A stretch of 64,000 bases of DNA, from the NCBI RefSeq assembly GCF_003352465.1, contig NZ_CP031153.1, forward strand, positions 3,806,001-3,870,000, written 5' to 3'. The position numbers and the translations under genes were made by a program. The notes under the pieces are model-generated. The model searched no databases and was not told where the DNA came from. It worked only from the letters and a program-made list of their open reading frames with translations. Positions 8,825 to 16,010 of this stretch are shown here, piece by piece. Source of the stretch: Kordia sp. SMS9 (lineage in GTDB: Bacteria; Bacteroidota; Bacteroidia; Flavobacteriales; Flavobacteriaceae). How positions within the stretch are numbered: position 1 is the stretch's first letter; every line of letters starts with the position of its first letter.

Positions 8825-9375
8825 AATGATATTTTATGTTTAAAAAGATCATGCAACGTTTTCTTCAATTTTGTTTTTCCGCGCATCAATTGTGTACGTG
8901 AGGTGCGAACAGGAATTTCCAGTATTTCTGAGATTTCCTGATGATCATAACCTTCTATTAAATACAATTGCAATACATATTTGTATTTGTTTGGCAAGGT
9001 ATTTATGGAGTGAAGAATCTCTTGTTTGGTAACTGAAACCTCAATTTCCCAAGAAGCATCATCGTCAACAATCGCCAAGGTTTGATCGTTCATTTCTTCA
9101 TATACCAACGCTCGTTTTTTCAACGTATCCATGCTTTGATTGATGACAATACGTTTCAACCATGCACCAAACGCAACTTCTTCTTTATATTGAGACAAAC
9201 GCGTAAATGCTTTTAAAAACGCTTCCTGCATCACATCTTTTGCATTTTCCTTGTTGGAAATATAGCGACAGGTAATTGCAAACATCGCGTCTGCATACAA
9301 ATCATACAGCTTCATTTGCGCTTTCCGATTTCCTTTTTTACATTTTTTAATAAGTAGCGAATGCTGTTGGTTCAT
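8821..9375 (-). CDS. ECF-type RNA polymerase sigma factor
   Basis: The 184-residue sigma-70 family protein carries region 2 (about residues 22-90, with KENAKDVMQEAFLKAFTRL and FGAWLKRIVINQSMD) and region 4 (about 120-175, with LPNKYKYVLQLYLIEGYDHQ and the helix-turn-helix ISEILEIPVRTSRTQLMRG). It lacks region 3, as ECF factors do. It is the first gene of a three-gene operon with a membrane anti-sigma-like protein and a secreted protein, so it probably switches on in response to an envelope signal and may drive its own operon. Confidence 0.9.
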   Translation of the reverse strand: MNQQHSLLIKKCKKGNRKAQMKLYDLYADAMFAITCRYISNKENAKDVMQEAFLKAFTRLSQYKEEVAFGAWLKRIVINQSMDTLKKRALVYEEMNDQTLAIVDDDASWEIEVSVTKQEILHSINTLPNKYKYVLQLYLIEGYDHQEISEILEIPVRTSRTQLMRGKTKLKKTLHDLFKHKISL

Positions 9376-9710
9376 TGCTTATGATTGTGTTCTATTCTAA
9401 AGACGACACTTTTTTTTGAGCGTTTCGTTTTTTTGCTTTTTTTTGTTTTTTGTTGATTTGATATAAAGTTTCAAAGTACTTCTCGACAGCTCTATTGAGC
9501 GCAGTCGAAATACTAAATCTTTACAAGATTTCACTCGAAGTGACGGTCGAAAGATTCAAAATAACTAATTCGTAAACATATACATAGTAAACTCTAAAAA
9601 AACAATTCGTGAATTCGTGACAAAAAACAGGAAGCATTTTTTAATCATTCAATCTTTCAATCAAAAATATATCGTAATTTCGTCTTTATACCACAAAATA
9701 CAATAATCGC
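9376..9710. other. Intergenic spacer with family A repeat
   Basis: This spacer separates the divergent sigma operon and meaB. It contains a T-rich stretch (9411-9460), the family A repeat at 9471-9545 and AT-rich sequence. I see no ORF with gene-like features and no clear promoter. Confidence 0.6.
9471..9545. repeat. Dispersed intergenic repeat, family A (copy 2, inverted)
   Basis: The reverse complement matches 5201-5275 over nearly the full length (AAGTACTTCTCGACAGCTC, TTGAGCGCAGTCGAAATAC, TCACTCGAAGTGACG). Differences cluster in the middle. Confidence 0.75.
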
Positions 9711-10793
9711 TTGGATTCGAAACGAAAACATAACACTGCGTTACACGAAAAAGATGGTATTTCACAACCAGAGACTATCAGTAAATCGTCGGTGGCTTCC
9801 ATCAAAAAAAATAGAAGAAAACAACCTTCTGTAGACGAATTGGTGACTAAAATTTTGAATCAAGATAAAGTTGCGTTGAGTCGTGCAATTACATTAGTGG
9901 AAAGCAAAAACGCCAAACATCTCGCGAAAGCAACAGCAATTATCGAAAAATGTTTGCCACATGCCAACAAGTCTATCCGAATAGGAATCACAGGCGTTCC
10001 TGGCGTTGGGAAAAGTACGTTTATAGAAGCCTTTGGAAAACATTTGACAGGTTTGGGCAAAAAAGTTGCCGTGTTAGCTGTTGATCCGAGCAGTTCTATA
10101 TCAAGCGGAAGTATTTTAGGTGATAAAACCCGTATGGAAGATTTGGTAAAGGATGAAAACGCTTTTATTCGACCATCAGCTTCTGGCGATTCGTTGGGCG
10201 GTGTCGCTCGAAAAACCCGTGAAACCATTATTTTATGTGAAGCGTGCGGATTTGATACCATTATTATTGAAACCGTTGGCGTAGGACAGAGCGAAACGGC
10301 CGTGCATAGTATGGTAGATTTTTTCTTATTGTTGAAATTGGCTGGCGCGGGAGACGAATTGCAAGGCATCAAACGTGGCATTATGGAAATGGCAGACGCG
10401 ATTGTGATCAATAAAGCGGATGGTGACAATATAAAACGTGCGCAAATGGCACGAACGGAATTCAAACGTGCATTGCATTTATATCCGCAAAAAGCTTCTG
10501 AATGGCAACCAAAAGTGGTGACAGCTTCTGCGTTGAAACACGATGGAATTGACGAGGTTTGGCAAATGATTGAAGATTTCCGCGAAAGCACATTCAAAAA
10601 CGGTTATTTTGAAAATCATCGGAAACAGCAAAATCGTTTTTGGCTCTTACAAACCATTGAAGAACGCTTGAAACATAACTTTTACAGCAATGAAAAAGTA
10701 AAAACGGTGCTTGATGAATACTTAAACGCAACTGAAAACAGTACTATTTCTCCATTCAATGCGGCGCAAAAACTATTAGATTTGTTAAAATAA
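9711..10793 (+). CDS. meaB: Methylmalonyl-CoA mutase-associated GTPase MeaB
   Basis: The 360-residue G3E-family GTPase has Walker A GVPGVGKST (residues 95-103), AVDPSSSISSGSILGDKTRM, the switch region ETVGVGQSETAV and the base-specificity motif NKADGDN. MeaB chaperones adenosylcobalamin-dependent methylmalonyl-CoA mutase, gating cofactor loading and protecting it during turnover. The mutase genes are not in this window. The N-terminal ~40 residues are a basic, Ser-rich extension beyond the usual helix. The start is a TTG at 9711; the first conserved block begins near residue 41, so a later start cannot be excluded. Confidence 0.92.
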   Translation: MDSKRKHNTALHEKDGISQPETISKSSVASIKKNRRKQPSVDELVTKILNQDKVALSRAITLVESKNAKHLAKATAIIEKCLPHANKSIRIGITGVPGVGKSTFIEAFGKHLTGLGKKVAVLAVDPSSSISSGSILGDKTRMEDLVKDENAFIRPSASGDSLGGVARKTRETIILCEACGFDTIIIETVGVGQSETAVHSMVDFFLLLKLAGAGDELQGIKRGIMEMADAIVINKADGDNIKRAQMARTEFKRALHLYPQKASEWQPKVVTASALKHDGIDEVWQMIEDFRESTFKNGYFENHRKQQNRFWLLQTIEERLKHNFYSNEKVKTVLDEYLNATENSTISPFNAAQKLLDLLK

Positions 10794-10802
10794 TTGTATC
10801 AA

Positions 10803-11198
10803 TTAAGGTTTCACATATTTGTATAAACAGGCTTCAATGCACGGATAACTCAAAATAAGTTCGTTTTCTTGAATCTCAAAAAAGATGGTAAATGGAGAAA
10901 GTGCGCCACATTCATCTATTATAATAGTTCCAGCTGAAGCGGAATACGTTGCCGAAAACACTTCACTCATCGTACAAAATGACACGTTTGAAGTGACCGT
11001 AACTCCGTCTGCTGAAAAGTCTAAATCAGCATCACTATCTATTGGTAAAAAGGTTCCACTTCCATCACCTGGATCTAATAAAGTTGCGGTGAGTCTCCAT
11101 GTTCCTGTCAGCAAGTTTTCAGTAGTATTGTCATCATCTGTAGCACAAGAAAATAGGAGTAAGGTTGCTGCGAAAATGCATAAAAGTTTTTTCATCAT
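10803..11198 (-). CDS. Lipocalin-like lipoprotein
   Basis: The 131-residue protein has a lipoprotein signal (MMKKLLCIFAATLLLFSC, lipidated Cys at 18) and an acidic DDDN spacer typical of Bacteroidota exported lipoproteins. The mature part begins LLTGTWRLTATL, the GxW lipocalin-like start, and continues as alternating beta strands. Four further Cys (near residues 75, 93, 118, 122) could form disulfides. It converges on meaB with a 9-bp gap. Function unknown. Confidence 0.7.
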   Translation of the reverse strand: MMKKLLCIFAATLLLFSCATDDDNTTENLLTGTWRLTATLLDPGDGSGTFLPIDSDADLDFSADGVTVTSNVSFCTMSEVFSATYSASAGTIIIDECGALSPFTIFFEIQENELILSYPCIEACLYKYVKP

Positions 11199-11261
11199 GT
11201 CGGTTTTATGTGAATGTCTATTTTGTAGATACTAATAATAGAAATTAGTTGCGTCTCAAAA

Positions 11262-11296
11262 AAAAGTTGTGTATCAAATTGACACACAACTTTTAT
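11262..11296 (-). terminator. Intrinsic terminator of the peptide gene at 11318-11494
   Basis: The 11-bp stem AAAAGTTGTGT / ACACAACTTTT has an 11-base loop and lies 22-56 bp past the stop codon. A and T runs flank both sides. Confidence 0.85.
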
Positions 11297-11317
11297 CTGT
11301 TTACTGAATTTTATGCT

Positions 11318-11494
11318 TTACAATTCGCAATTCCAAACAGTGTGACATTCTGTATCTGTACAGCCTTGCGTTTCACAATCACAAATAGAATAATCTGTAA
11401 GCCAAGAGCCAGTTCCTCCTTTTAATTGATTTTCGCGTAAATTTGAAATTGATTTTTTGTTTAATTGTAGGGTTTGTAAACTTTTCTTTTTCAT
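11318..11494 (-). CDS. Lanthipeptide-like (RiPP) precursor peptide, cysteine-rich, orphan
   Basis: This 58-residue ORF has the leader MKKKSLQTLQLNKKSISNL (LxLNKKxIxxL pattern) and a double glycine at 26-27 (QLKGG). The 31-residue core has five Cys (38, 40, 45, 50, 56) with Ser/Thr between them (SICDCETQGCTDTECHTVWNC). It has its own promoter-like sequence and terminator. No modification enzyme lies nearby, so ring formation or disulfides would depend on enzymes elsewhere. Leader and core agree well with a precursor peptide. Confidence 0.78.
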   Translation of the reverse strand: MKKKSLQTLQLNKKSISNLRENQLKGGTGSWLTDYSICDCETQGCTDTECHTVWNCEL

Positions 11495-11518
11495 GGTTTA
11501 AGTTTTTAAATTAATATC

Positions 11519-11534
11519 TAAAGATAACCATAAT
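11519..11534 (-). promoter_or_regulatory. Putative promoter -7 region of the peptide gene at 11494
   Basis: On the minus strand ATTATGGTTATCTTTA contains TATCTTTA, a TAnnTTTG-like -7 element. The same words occur upstream of the peptide gene at 6939 (ATAATGGTTATCTTT), arguing for common regulation. Confidence 0.45.
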
Positions 11535-11588
11535 GATTTTCAATAATTTACACTTTAGCAATTCATTAACAAAGCAAGCAACAACGAA

Positions 11589-12170
11589 TTACACATATTT
11601 TCGAATCAAAAACTGTCGGAGTTTAAAAATTAGCGTTCCGTAAATAGCGCCAACAATAGCTCCCGTGAGCACATCACCTGGAAAGTGCACACCAATGTAA
11701 ATTCGGCTATAGCCAACAAATGCTGCCCAAATTAGGAGAAATGGAAAGATATATTTGAAATGATTTTTTAAGACCAATCCGATATACACAGCCAAAGCCA
11801 TGGCGTTGGAAGCATGTCCTGAAAAGTAGCCATACGCGCCGCCGCATGAGTCTTTCACCAAACGCATGTGCTCCATTAAATCTTCTGTATAACAAGGTCG
11901 CGAACGTAAAAAGAGCGTTTTTTTAAACAAATTTGCTGTTTGATCGGTAATCGTAATTAACAACGCAACCAATATCAACGTGAAAATGATTTCCTTCTTT
12001 TTGTGTGTTTTTAGGATGAGAAATAACAAAACAGCATACAACGGAATGGCGTAATATTTATTTGTGATAAACATCCAAAAACCGTCCCAAGTAGGCGTTC
12101 CAAGTCCGTTGAGAAACAGAAATACTTCTTTGTCAAATTGTATCAGTTGATCAATCATAATAGCCAGCAT
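11589..12170 (-). CDS. PAP2-family membrane phosphatase
   Basis: The 193-residue integral membrane protein has the three phosphatidic-acid-phosphatase motifs: KKTLFLRSRPC (near 98-108), YFSGHASNA (near 132-140, with FSGH for the usual PSGH) and SRIYIGVHFPGDV (near 165-177), the last His and Asp being catalytic. Likely substrates are undecaprenyl or other lipid (pyro)phosphates at the outer face of the inner membrane. Starts at MLAIM (12170) or MIDQL (12158) are both possible. Confidence 0.88.
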   Translation of the reverse strand: MLAIMIDQLIQFDKEVFLFLNGLGTPTWDGFWMFITNKYYAIPLYAVLLFLILKTHKKKEIIFTLILVALLITITDQTANLFKKTLFLRSRPCYTEDLMEHMRLVKDSCGGAYGYFSGHASNAMALAVYIGLVLKNHFKYIFPFLLIWAAFVGYSRIYIGVHFPGDVLTGAIVGAIYGTLIFKLRQFLIRKYV

Positions 12171-12248
12171 TTAGTTGAGACGCCCAAAAAGTATTCACAA
12201 GAATTTTGTATTTATATGTTAGTAAATTTTAAATCTTTACGATTGAAG

Positions 12249-12476
12249 TTAATCTTCGTAACGCGCCAATTCCCGATCGTAAAATTCGTTGGCAGATTGA
12301 AATAAATTTTCGGCTTCCGCATTCAATTCTTTTTCGTCTTCTTTGTCAAATTCTTCCAGCCATTCAACTTCGTCATTTTCTAAGTTGATGATGAATCGTG
12401 GGAATTCGGTATGTACAATAAAAATCGCGTTGGGATAATCGGTATTATCGCCCAGTAAAAATTTAGGAAGCTCCAT
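12249..12476 (-). CDS. Small acidic conserved hypothetical protein
   Basis: The 75-residue protein is strongly acidic, with many Glu and Asp from residue 33 on (LENDEVEWLEEFDKEDEKEL). The first part, MELPKFLLGDNTDYPNAIFIVHTEFPRFIINL, looks folded. It has no signal or membrane segment, so it is probably cytoplasmic. It overlaps the upstream MATE gene by 14 bp, suggesting translational coupling. I do not recognise a function. Confidence 0.7.
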   Translation of the reverse strand: MELPKFLLGDNTDYPNAIFIVHTEFPRFIINLENDEVEWLEEFDKEDEKELNAEAENLFQSANEFYDRELARYED

Positions 12477-13854
12477 GAATCAGTTGCTTTTTTATAAGTT
12501 TTTTTGATAAATAATTAAATCTAATATACAATAATATTGCAGAAGTCGTCAATCCTGCCAAGAGTCCAATCCAAATGCCAGAACTTTTGTATTCTGTGTA
12601 CAATCCGAGATAGAAAGACGTTGGAAAACCAACAATCCAATAGGCAAAAAAGGTAATTAAGGTTGGAATTTTTACATCTTGCAAACCGCGTAAAATTCCC
12701 AAACCAACGACTTGAATTCCATCAGAAATTTGGAAAAATGCTGCAACGAGTAATAATTCTGCTGCTGTAGTGATTACTTCTTGTGTGTCTGCCAAGTTTG
12801 CAACATTACTTTCGTTGACATATAAAGTTGGAAACCAATCGTTGAAAAGCATAAACATGATCGCAAAGAAAACATCAATAATTAAGACGAGTAAGAGCGA
12901 TGCTATGGCAATGCGTCTCAACTCTGAAAAATGCTTCAACCCTTTCTGATTTCCCACACGAATGGTGGCCGCAACACTCAATCCCATGGCGACCATAAAA
13001 GTCATGGATGATAAGTTTAACGCAATTTGATTGGCTGCTTGTGCATTTTTTCCTAAAATACCCGATAACCAAATGGCTGCTGTAAAAATAGCGACTTCAA
13101 AGAGCATTTGTAATGACGACGGAAAACCTAAGGAAATAATCTTTTTTAAGACTGATTTTTGAATGTTTTTAAAGTCGAAATTGGTCACATAATTTTTAAA
13201 TTTTTGTTTGTATCGCAATAATAACCAAATAAAAATCAGCATGATGATTCGCGATGCTAAGGTGCCAATTGCCGCACCAATAATTCCCCATTTGGGAAAA
13301 ATCCAAATTCCGAAGATTAAGAAATAGTTGATAATTACATTCACCACATTTGCCAATAATGTTGCCCACATGGCGTATTTGGTTTGCGACAAACCGTCGG
13401 CAAATTGCTTGAATGCTTGAAACATGATCAAGGGAATTAACGAAACCGCCACCAAGTTTAAATACGGCATGGCAAGTTGCACCACTTCATCAGGTTGTTT
13501 CATTTCGTACATGATCGGTTTGGCAAGCATTACACCTAAAAAAACAATAATTCCGATAATGGTACAAAGTATCAAACCGTGTTTTAAGGCACTTTTAACG
13601 GCGGTTTTGTTGCCAGCGGCATCAGCTTCTGCTACTAAGGTTGTAATTGCTGTAGAGAACCCGATTCCGATCGACATCGCAATAAAGAGAAAACTATTAC
13701 CCAGTGAGACGGCTGCCAATTCAGCAGAACCTAATTGTCCTACCATGGCATTGTCTACAAAACTTACGAAGGTATGTCCTAACATTCCTAAGATGATAGG
13801 AGATGCTAATTTTAGGTTAAACCCAAATTCTTTCGTGTAGTTTTGTAAGATCAC
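12463..13854 (-). CDS. MATE family efflux transporter (NorM-like)
   Basis: The 463-residue protein has about twelve membrane helices in two homologous halves. Typical MATE signatures are present: SPIILGMLGHTFVSFVDNAMVGQLG in the first helix region and the cognate FPSSLQMLFEVAIFTAA in the seventh. MATE proteins export cationic drugs or metabolites using Na+ or H+ gradients. The start codon is GTG (13852-13854), giving MILQNYTKEF. The gene is divergent from the cysteine-rich peptide cluster, so a role in exporting its products is conceivable but unsupported: MATE pumps do not normally export peptides. Confidence 0.92.
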   Translation of the reverse strand: MILQNYTKEFGFNLKLASPIILGMLGHTFVSFVDNAMVGQLGSAELAAVSLGNSFLFIAMSIGIGFSTAITTLVAEADAAGNKTAVKSALKHGLILCTIIGIIVFLGVMLAKPIMYEMKQPDEVVQLAMPYLNLVAVSLIPLIMFQAFKQFADGLSQTKYAMWATLLANVVNVIINYFLIFGIWIFPKWGIIGAAIGTLASRIIMLIFIWLLLRYKQKFKNYVTNFDFKNIQKSVLKKIISLGFPSSLQMLFEVAIFTAAIWLSGILGKNAQAANQIALNLSSMTFMVAMGLSVAATIRVGNQKGLKHFSELRRIAIASLLLVLIIDVFFAIMFMLFNDWFPTLYVNESNVANLADTQEVITTAAELLLVAAFFQISDGIQVVGLGILRGLQDVKIPTLITFFAYWIVGFPTSFYLGLYTEYKSSGIWIGLLAGLTTSAILLYIRFNYLSKKLIKKQLIHGAS

Positions 13855-13930
13855 AGGTGATTTTTTGACGTGGCAAATATAACTTACTTTTATGGTAAAC
13901 AGTTATACTTTTGAGTGAATTTGCCCTGTC

Positions 13931-13948
13931 TGTTTTATAAATCAAAGC
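13931..13948. promoter_or_regulatory. Shared upstream box (copy 1) of the cysteine-rich peptide cluster
   Basis: TGTTTTATAAATCAAAGC matches the first 12 bases of the box TGTTTTATAAATTGAACA found at 16011 and, inverted, at 14427. It lies 156 bp before the ATG of the first peptide gene. The similar placement relative to several related genes suggests an operator or activator site. Confidence 0.45.
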
Positions 13949-14001
13949 GACTGTTTTTTAAAACGGAAATACAAGTACTTTTTTTCGGCGGAATGTAGAC
14001 T

Positions 14002-14009
14002 TACATTTG
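14002..14009 (+). promoter_or_regulatory. Putative -7 element of first cysteine-rich peptide gene
   Basis: TACATTTG fits TAnnTTTG exactly. A T-rich stretch about 20 bases upstream (13977-13985) could act as the -33 element. It lies 78 bp from the start codon. Confidence 0.45.
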
Positions 14010-14086
14010 AATCATCATAAATTACAAGTGAGTGGCTTAATACGATTTTAATTTATGAACAGATTAGTAACGTAAAACTTAAAAGT

Positions 14087-14290
14087 ATGAAAAAAAGCAT
14101 TTTAAACATCAAAGGTGTTTCCGTGATTTCTAAGAAAGATCAAAAAGAAATCAACGGAGGAATTTTTGCAGAAGAAAAAATAGATCTAACCAAGTGTGGA
14201 TGCGATTGCACAGGAAGTGTTACAGGACCTTCTTATTGCCAAATACATTTTGGATGTTTACAAGTATACACTTGTGACGATCTATATTAA
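14087..14290 (+). CDS. Cysteine-rich double-glycine leader peptide, paralog 1
   Basis: This 67-residue precursor-like peptide has the leader MKKSILNIKGVSVISKKDQ, continuing to a Gly-Gly at 24-25. The rest carries DLTKCGCDCTGSVTGPSYC then CLQVYTC, six Cys in the spacing CxCxC-x10-C-x6-C-x5-C, the hallmark of this four-member family. It is the most divergent copy, with an extra FAEEKI insert after the leader, and ends CDDLY. Its own terminator follows at 14361. The leader resembles bacteriocin-type leaders cleaved by C39 peptidase transporters, none of which is in the window. Function unknown. Confidence 0.8.
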   Translation: MKKSILNIKGVSVISKKDQKEINGGIFAEEKIDLTKCGCDCTGSVTGPSYCQIHFGCLQVYTCDDLY

Positions 14291-14360
14291 AAATTATTAT
14301 TCATAAGTACATTATTAAATTAATAGTTTTTCATAAGCAAAACTATATTTAGGGGAAAAG

Positions 14361-14393
14361 AAAGGCTTCGGATTTTATGACGAAGCCTTTTTT
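14361..14393 (+). terminator. Terminator after cysteine-rich paralog 1
   Basis: The stem AAAGGCTTCG / CGAAGCCTTT (10 bp) with a 10-base loop is followed by TTT. Related GGCTTC/GAAGCC hairpins follow paralogs 3 and 4. Confidence 0.9.
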
Positions 14394-14426
14394 GTGTAAA
14401 TAATTGATATTCAAGTATTTTTTATC

Positions 14427-14444
14427 TGTTCATTTTATAAAACA
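14427..14444. promoter_or_regulatory. Shared upstream box (copy 2) of the cysteine-rich peptide cluster
   Basis: TGTTCATTTTATAAAACA is the reverse complement of TGTTTTATAAAATGAACA, which differs by one base in 18 from the site at 16011-16028. It lies 147 bp upstream of the start of paralog 2. Confidence 0.55.
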
Positions 14445-14573
14445 AACAACTACAATTTTTAAAACGAACCATATTTCACTTTACTTCCTCCAAAACTGTA
14501 CGTACTTTTAAGTTATAAATGGTGATACCTGAAAAACCGAAACAGAGTAGGGATTAACTAAAATTATAGAATC

Positions 14574-14759
14574 ATGAGTAAAATTTTAAACATTAAAGGA
14601 GCAAAAGAAATTTCGAAAGTTGAACAAAGTGAAATCAATGGAGGTGTAGGATACGATTTATCAAAATGTGGTTGTGACTGTGCAGGACGTGTAACAGGAC
14701 CAAAGTATTGTCCTTGGTTCATGGCGTGTTTACAAGTATACACTTGCAATGATATTTAA
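14574..14759 (+). CDS. Cysteine-rich double-glycine leader peptide, paralog 2
   Basis: The 61-residue peptide has the leader MSKILNIKGAKEISKVEQ and Gly-Gly at 23-24 (INGG), then YDLSKCGCDCAGRVTGPKYC and CLQVYTCNDI. The conserved core is LxKCGCDCxGxVTGPxYC and VYTC. The preceding 50 bp (GGTGATACCTGAAAAACC...AATTATAGAATC) recur before paralogs 3 and 4, showing that the whole unit was duplicated. No hairpin terminator follows, so it probably reads into paralog 3. Confidence 0.82.
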   Translation: MSKILNIKGAKEISKVEQSEINGGVGYDLSKCGCDCAGRVTGPKYCPWFMACLQVYTCNDI

Positions 14760-14879
14760 TATATAGAAGTCAGTAGGTTACCTATTATTTTTTATAAAAC
14801 TGTATGCACTTTTAATTTATAAAAATGGTGATACCTGAAAAACCGAAATAGAGTAAGGATTAACTGAAATTATAGAATC

Positions 14880-15095
14880 ATGAGTAAAATTTTAAACATT
14901 AAGGGAGCAAAAGAAATTTCGAAAGCAGAACAACGCCAAATCCACGGAGGAATAGGATTAGCTATTGATATCGACTTCGATTTAAAAAAATGTGGATGCG
15001 ATTGCGCAGGACGTGTTACAGGACCATGGTATTGCAATCGGTATATTGCTTGTCCACAAGTATACACCTGCGATGATATTACAGCTTCAATTTAA
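14880..15095 (+). CDS. Cysteine-rich double-glycine leader peptide, paralog 3
   Basis: The 71-residue paralog has a leader nearly identical to that of paralog 2 (MSKILNIKGAKEISKAEQ, with IHGG at 21-24). The linker is longer (IGLAIDIDFDLKKC), and the six Cys are conserved (CGCDCAGRVTGPWYC ... CPQVYTC). The tail extends to CDDITASI. It is preceded by the family's conserved 50-bp leader sequence but lacks the 18-bp box, and no terminator separates it from paralog 2, so the two are probably co-transcribed. A strong terminator follows at 15121. Confidence 0.82.
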   Translation: MSKILNIKGAKEISKAEQRQIHGGIGLAIDIDFDLKKCGCDCAGRVTGPWYCNRYIACPQVYTCDDITASI

Positions 15096-15120
15096 TTTTA
15101 GCGGTTATTAAGTTATCCAA

Positions 15121-15155
15121 AAAAGGCTTCTGGAATGATTGCTAGAAGCCTTTTG
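15121..15155 (+). terminator. Terminator after cysteine-rich paralog 3
   Basis: The stem AAAAGGCTTCT / AGAAGCCTTTT (11 bp) has a 12-base loop and begins 26 bp past the stop codon. Confidence 0.9.
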
Positions 15156-15290
15156 AAATTTTTTGTATGAACATGTACACATTGCATTTTTTAATTTCTA
15201 ATATCAGTAATCATAGCTGGGAAAAAAATCTTCATATTTTATGACAAAGTCTTTTTGATTTTTATGATGCGATGTTTAACATCTTACTAC

Positions 15291-15308
15291 TGTTTATTTT
15301 GAAAAATA
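15291..15308. promoter_or_regulatory. Weak copy of the shared upstream box before paralog 4
   Basis: TGTTTATTTTGAAAAATA aligns with the 14427 site, and both are followed by ACAATTTTTRAAACGAAC about 6-8 bases later. It lies 176 bp upstream of the start, or 148 bp when the 28 bp added by the mini element and its duplicated TAA are subtracted, equal to the 147 bp of paralog 2. Confidence 0.4.
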
Positions 15309-15375
15309 AGTAACAACAATTTTTGAAACGAACTACATACTACTTTTCCTTTTCCAATACTGTATGCACATTTAA

Positions 15376-15400
15376 TACCAATTAAACTATAAAATTGGTA
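15376..15400. mobile_element. 25-bp palindromic mini-element inserted in leader of paralog 4
   Basis: TACCAATT...AATTGGTA is an inverted repeat flanked by TAA on both sides (15373-15375 and 15401-15403). Alignment with the leaders of paralogs 2 and 3 (TTTAA followed directly by GTTATAAA or a close variant) shows it as an insertion. The termini match those of the 160-bp element at 53716-53875, which also has TAA flanks. It codes for nothing. Confidence 0.65.
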
Positions 15401-15466
15401 TAAGTTATAAAATGGTGAAACCTGAAAAACCGAAATAGAGTAAGGATTAACTGAAATTATAGAATC

Positions 15467-15649
15467 ATGAGTAAAATTTTAAACATTAAAGGAGCGAAAG
15501 AAATTTCAAAAGAAACACAAAGCCAAATCCATGGTGGAATTGGTGCTGGCTATGATTTATCAAAATGCGGATGCGATTGTGCAGGACGTGTTACAGGACC
15601 AAAATATTGTTCTTTATTTATAGCTTGTCTGCATGTATATACTTGCTAA
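15467..15649 (+). CDS. Cysteine-rich double-glycine leader peptide, paralog 4
   Basis: The 60-residue peptide has the leader MSKILNIKGAKEISKETQ with IHGG, then AGYDLSKCGCDCAGRVTGP, KYC and CLHVYTC, ending directly at the last conserved Cys. All six family Cys are present. It is preceded by the shared 50-bp leader sequence and a mini-element insertion that lengthens the 5' region. A bidirectional terminator follows at 15686. Confidence 0.82.
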   Translation: MSKILNIKGAKEISKETQSQIHGGIGAGYDLSKCGCDCAGRVTGPKYCSLFIACLHVYTC

Positions 15650-15685
15650 CAGCAGCATTTTTTTAGAAGTGATTAAGTGACCTAA

Positions 15686-15721
15686 AAAAAGGCTTCTTGA
15701 ATGATTGCAAGAAGCCTTTTT
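15686..15721. terminator. Bidirectional terminator between paralog 4 and the opposing peptide gene
   Basis: The stem AAAAAGGCTTCTT / AAGAAGCCTTTTT (13 bp, 10-base loop) lies between convergent small genes ending at 15649 (+) and 15751 (-). Confidence 0.92.
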
Positions 15722-15750
15722 AGTAAGTTCAAATTTGGTTGATTAAATAT

Positions 15751-15942
15751 TTATATTGTTGTTTCACAATTGCCTTCATACGAAGCAGTTTGCGTTCTTC
15801 CACCTTTTGGTGTTCGCGATTCTTCTGGCATACATTGTGGCATCACCGTATTTGGATTTGTTCCTTTTCCAACAATCGTATATGAGTTTATGCTGGCAAT
15901 TTTTATTTTGTTAAAAGCAAGTAATTTTCGATTCGTTTTCAT
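15751..15942 (-). CDS. Lanthipeptide-like precursor peptide opposite the cysteine-rich cluster
   Basis: The 63-residue peptide has the leader MKTNRKLLAFNKIKIASI, a variant of the LxLNKKxIxxL pattern, and VGKG where a double glycine is usual. The core TNPNTVMPQCMPEESRTPKG... is rich in Thr and Ser with two Cys (37 and 59). Its upstream region carries the same 18-bp box as the cysteine-rich family (16011-16028), linking the two leader types in one regulon. No processing genes lie nearby. Confidence 0.68.
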   Translation of the reverse strand: MKTNRKLLAFNKIKIASINSYTIVGKGTNPNTVMPQCMPEESRTPKGGRTQTASYEGNCETTI

Positions 15943-16010
15943 TGTAAGTATATTTATTAGTTTTATTCAAGATACGCAACTACGATTAGGTGTGTCATAA
16001 AAAGTCTTGC

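Noticed and set aside
13855..14086. MATE exporter as dedicated transporter of the cysteine-rich peptides
   Set aside because: MATE pumps do not usually export peptides, and the two are divergent with no shared box near the MATE start.
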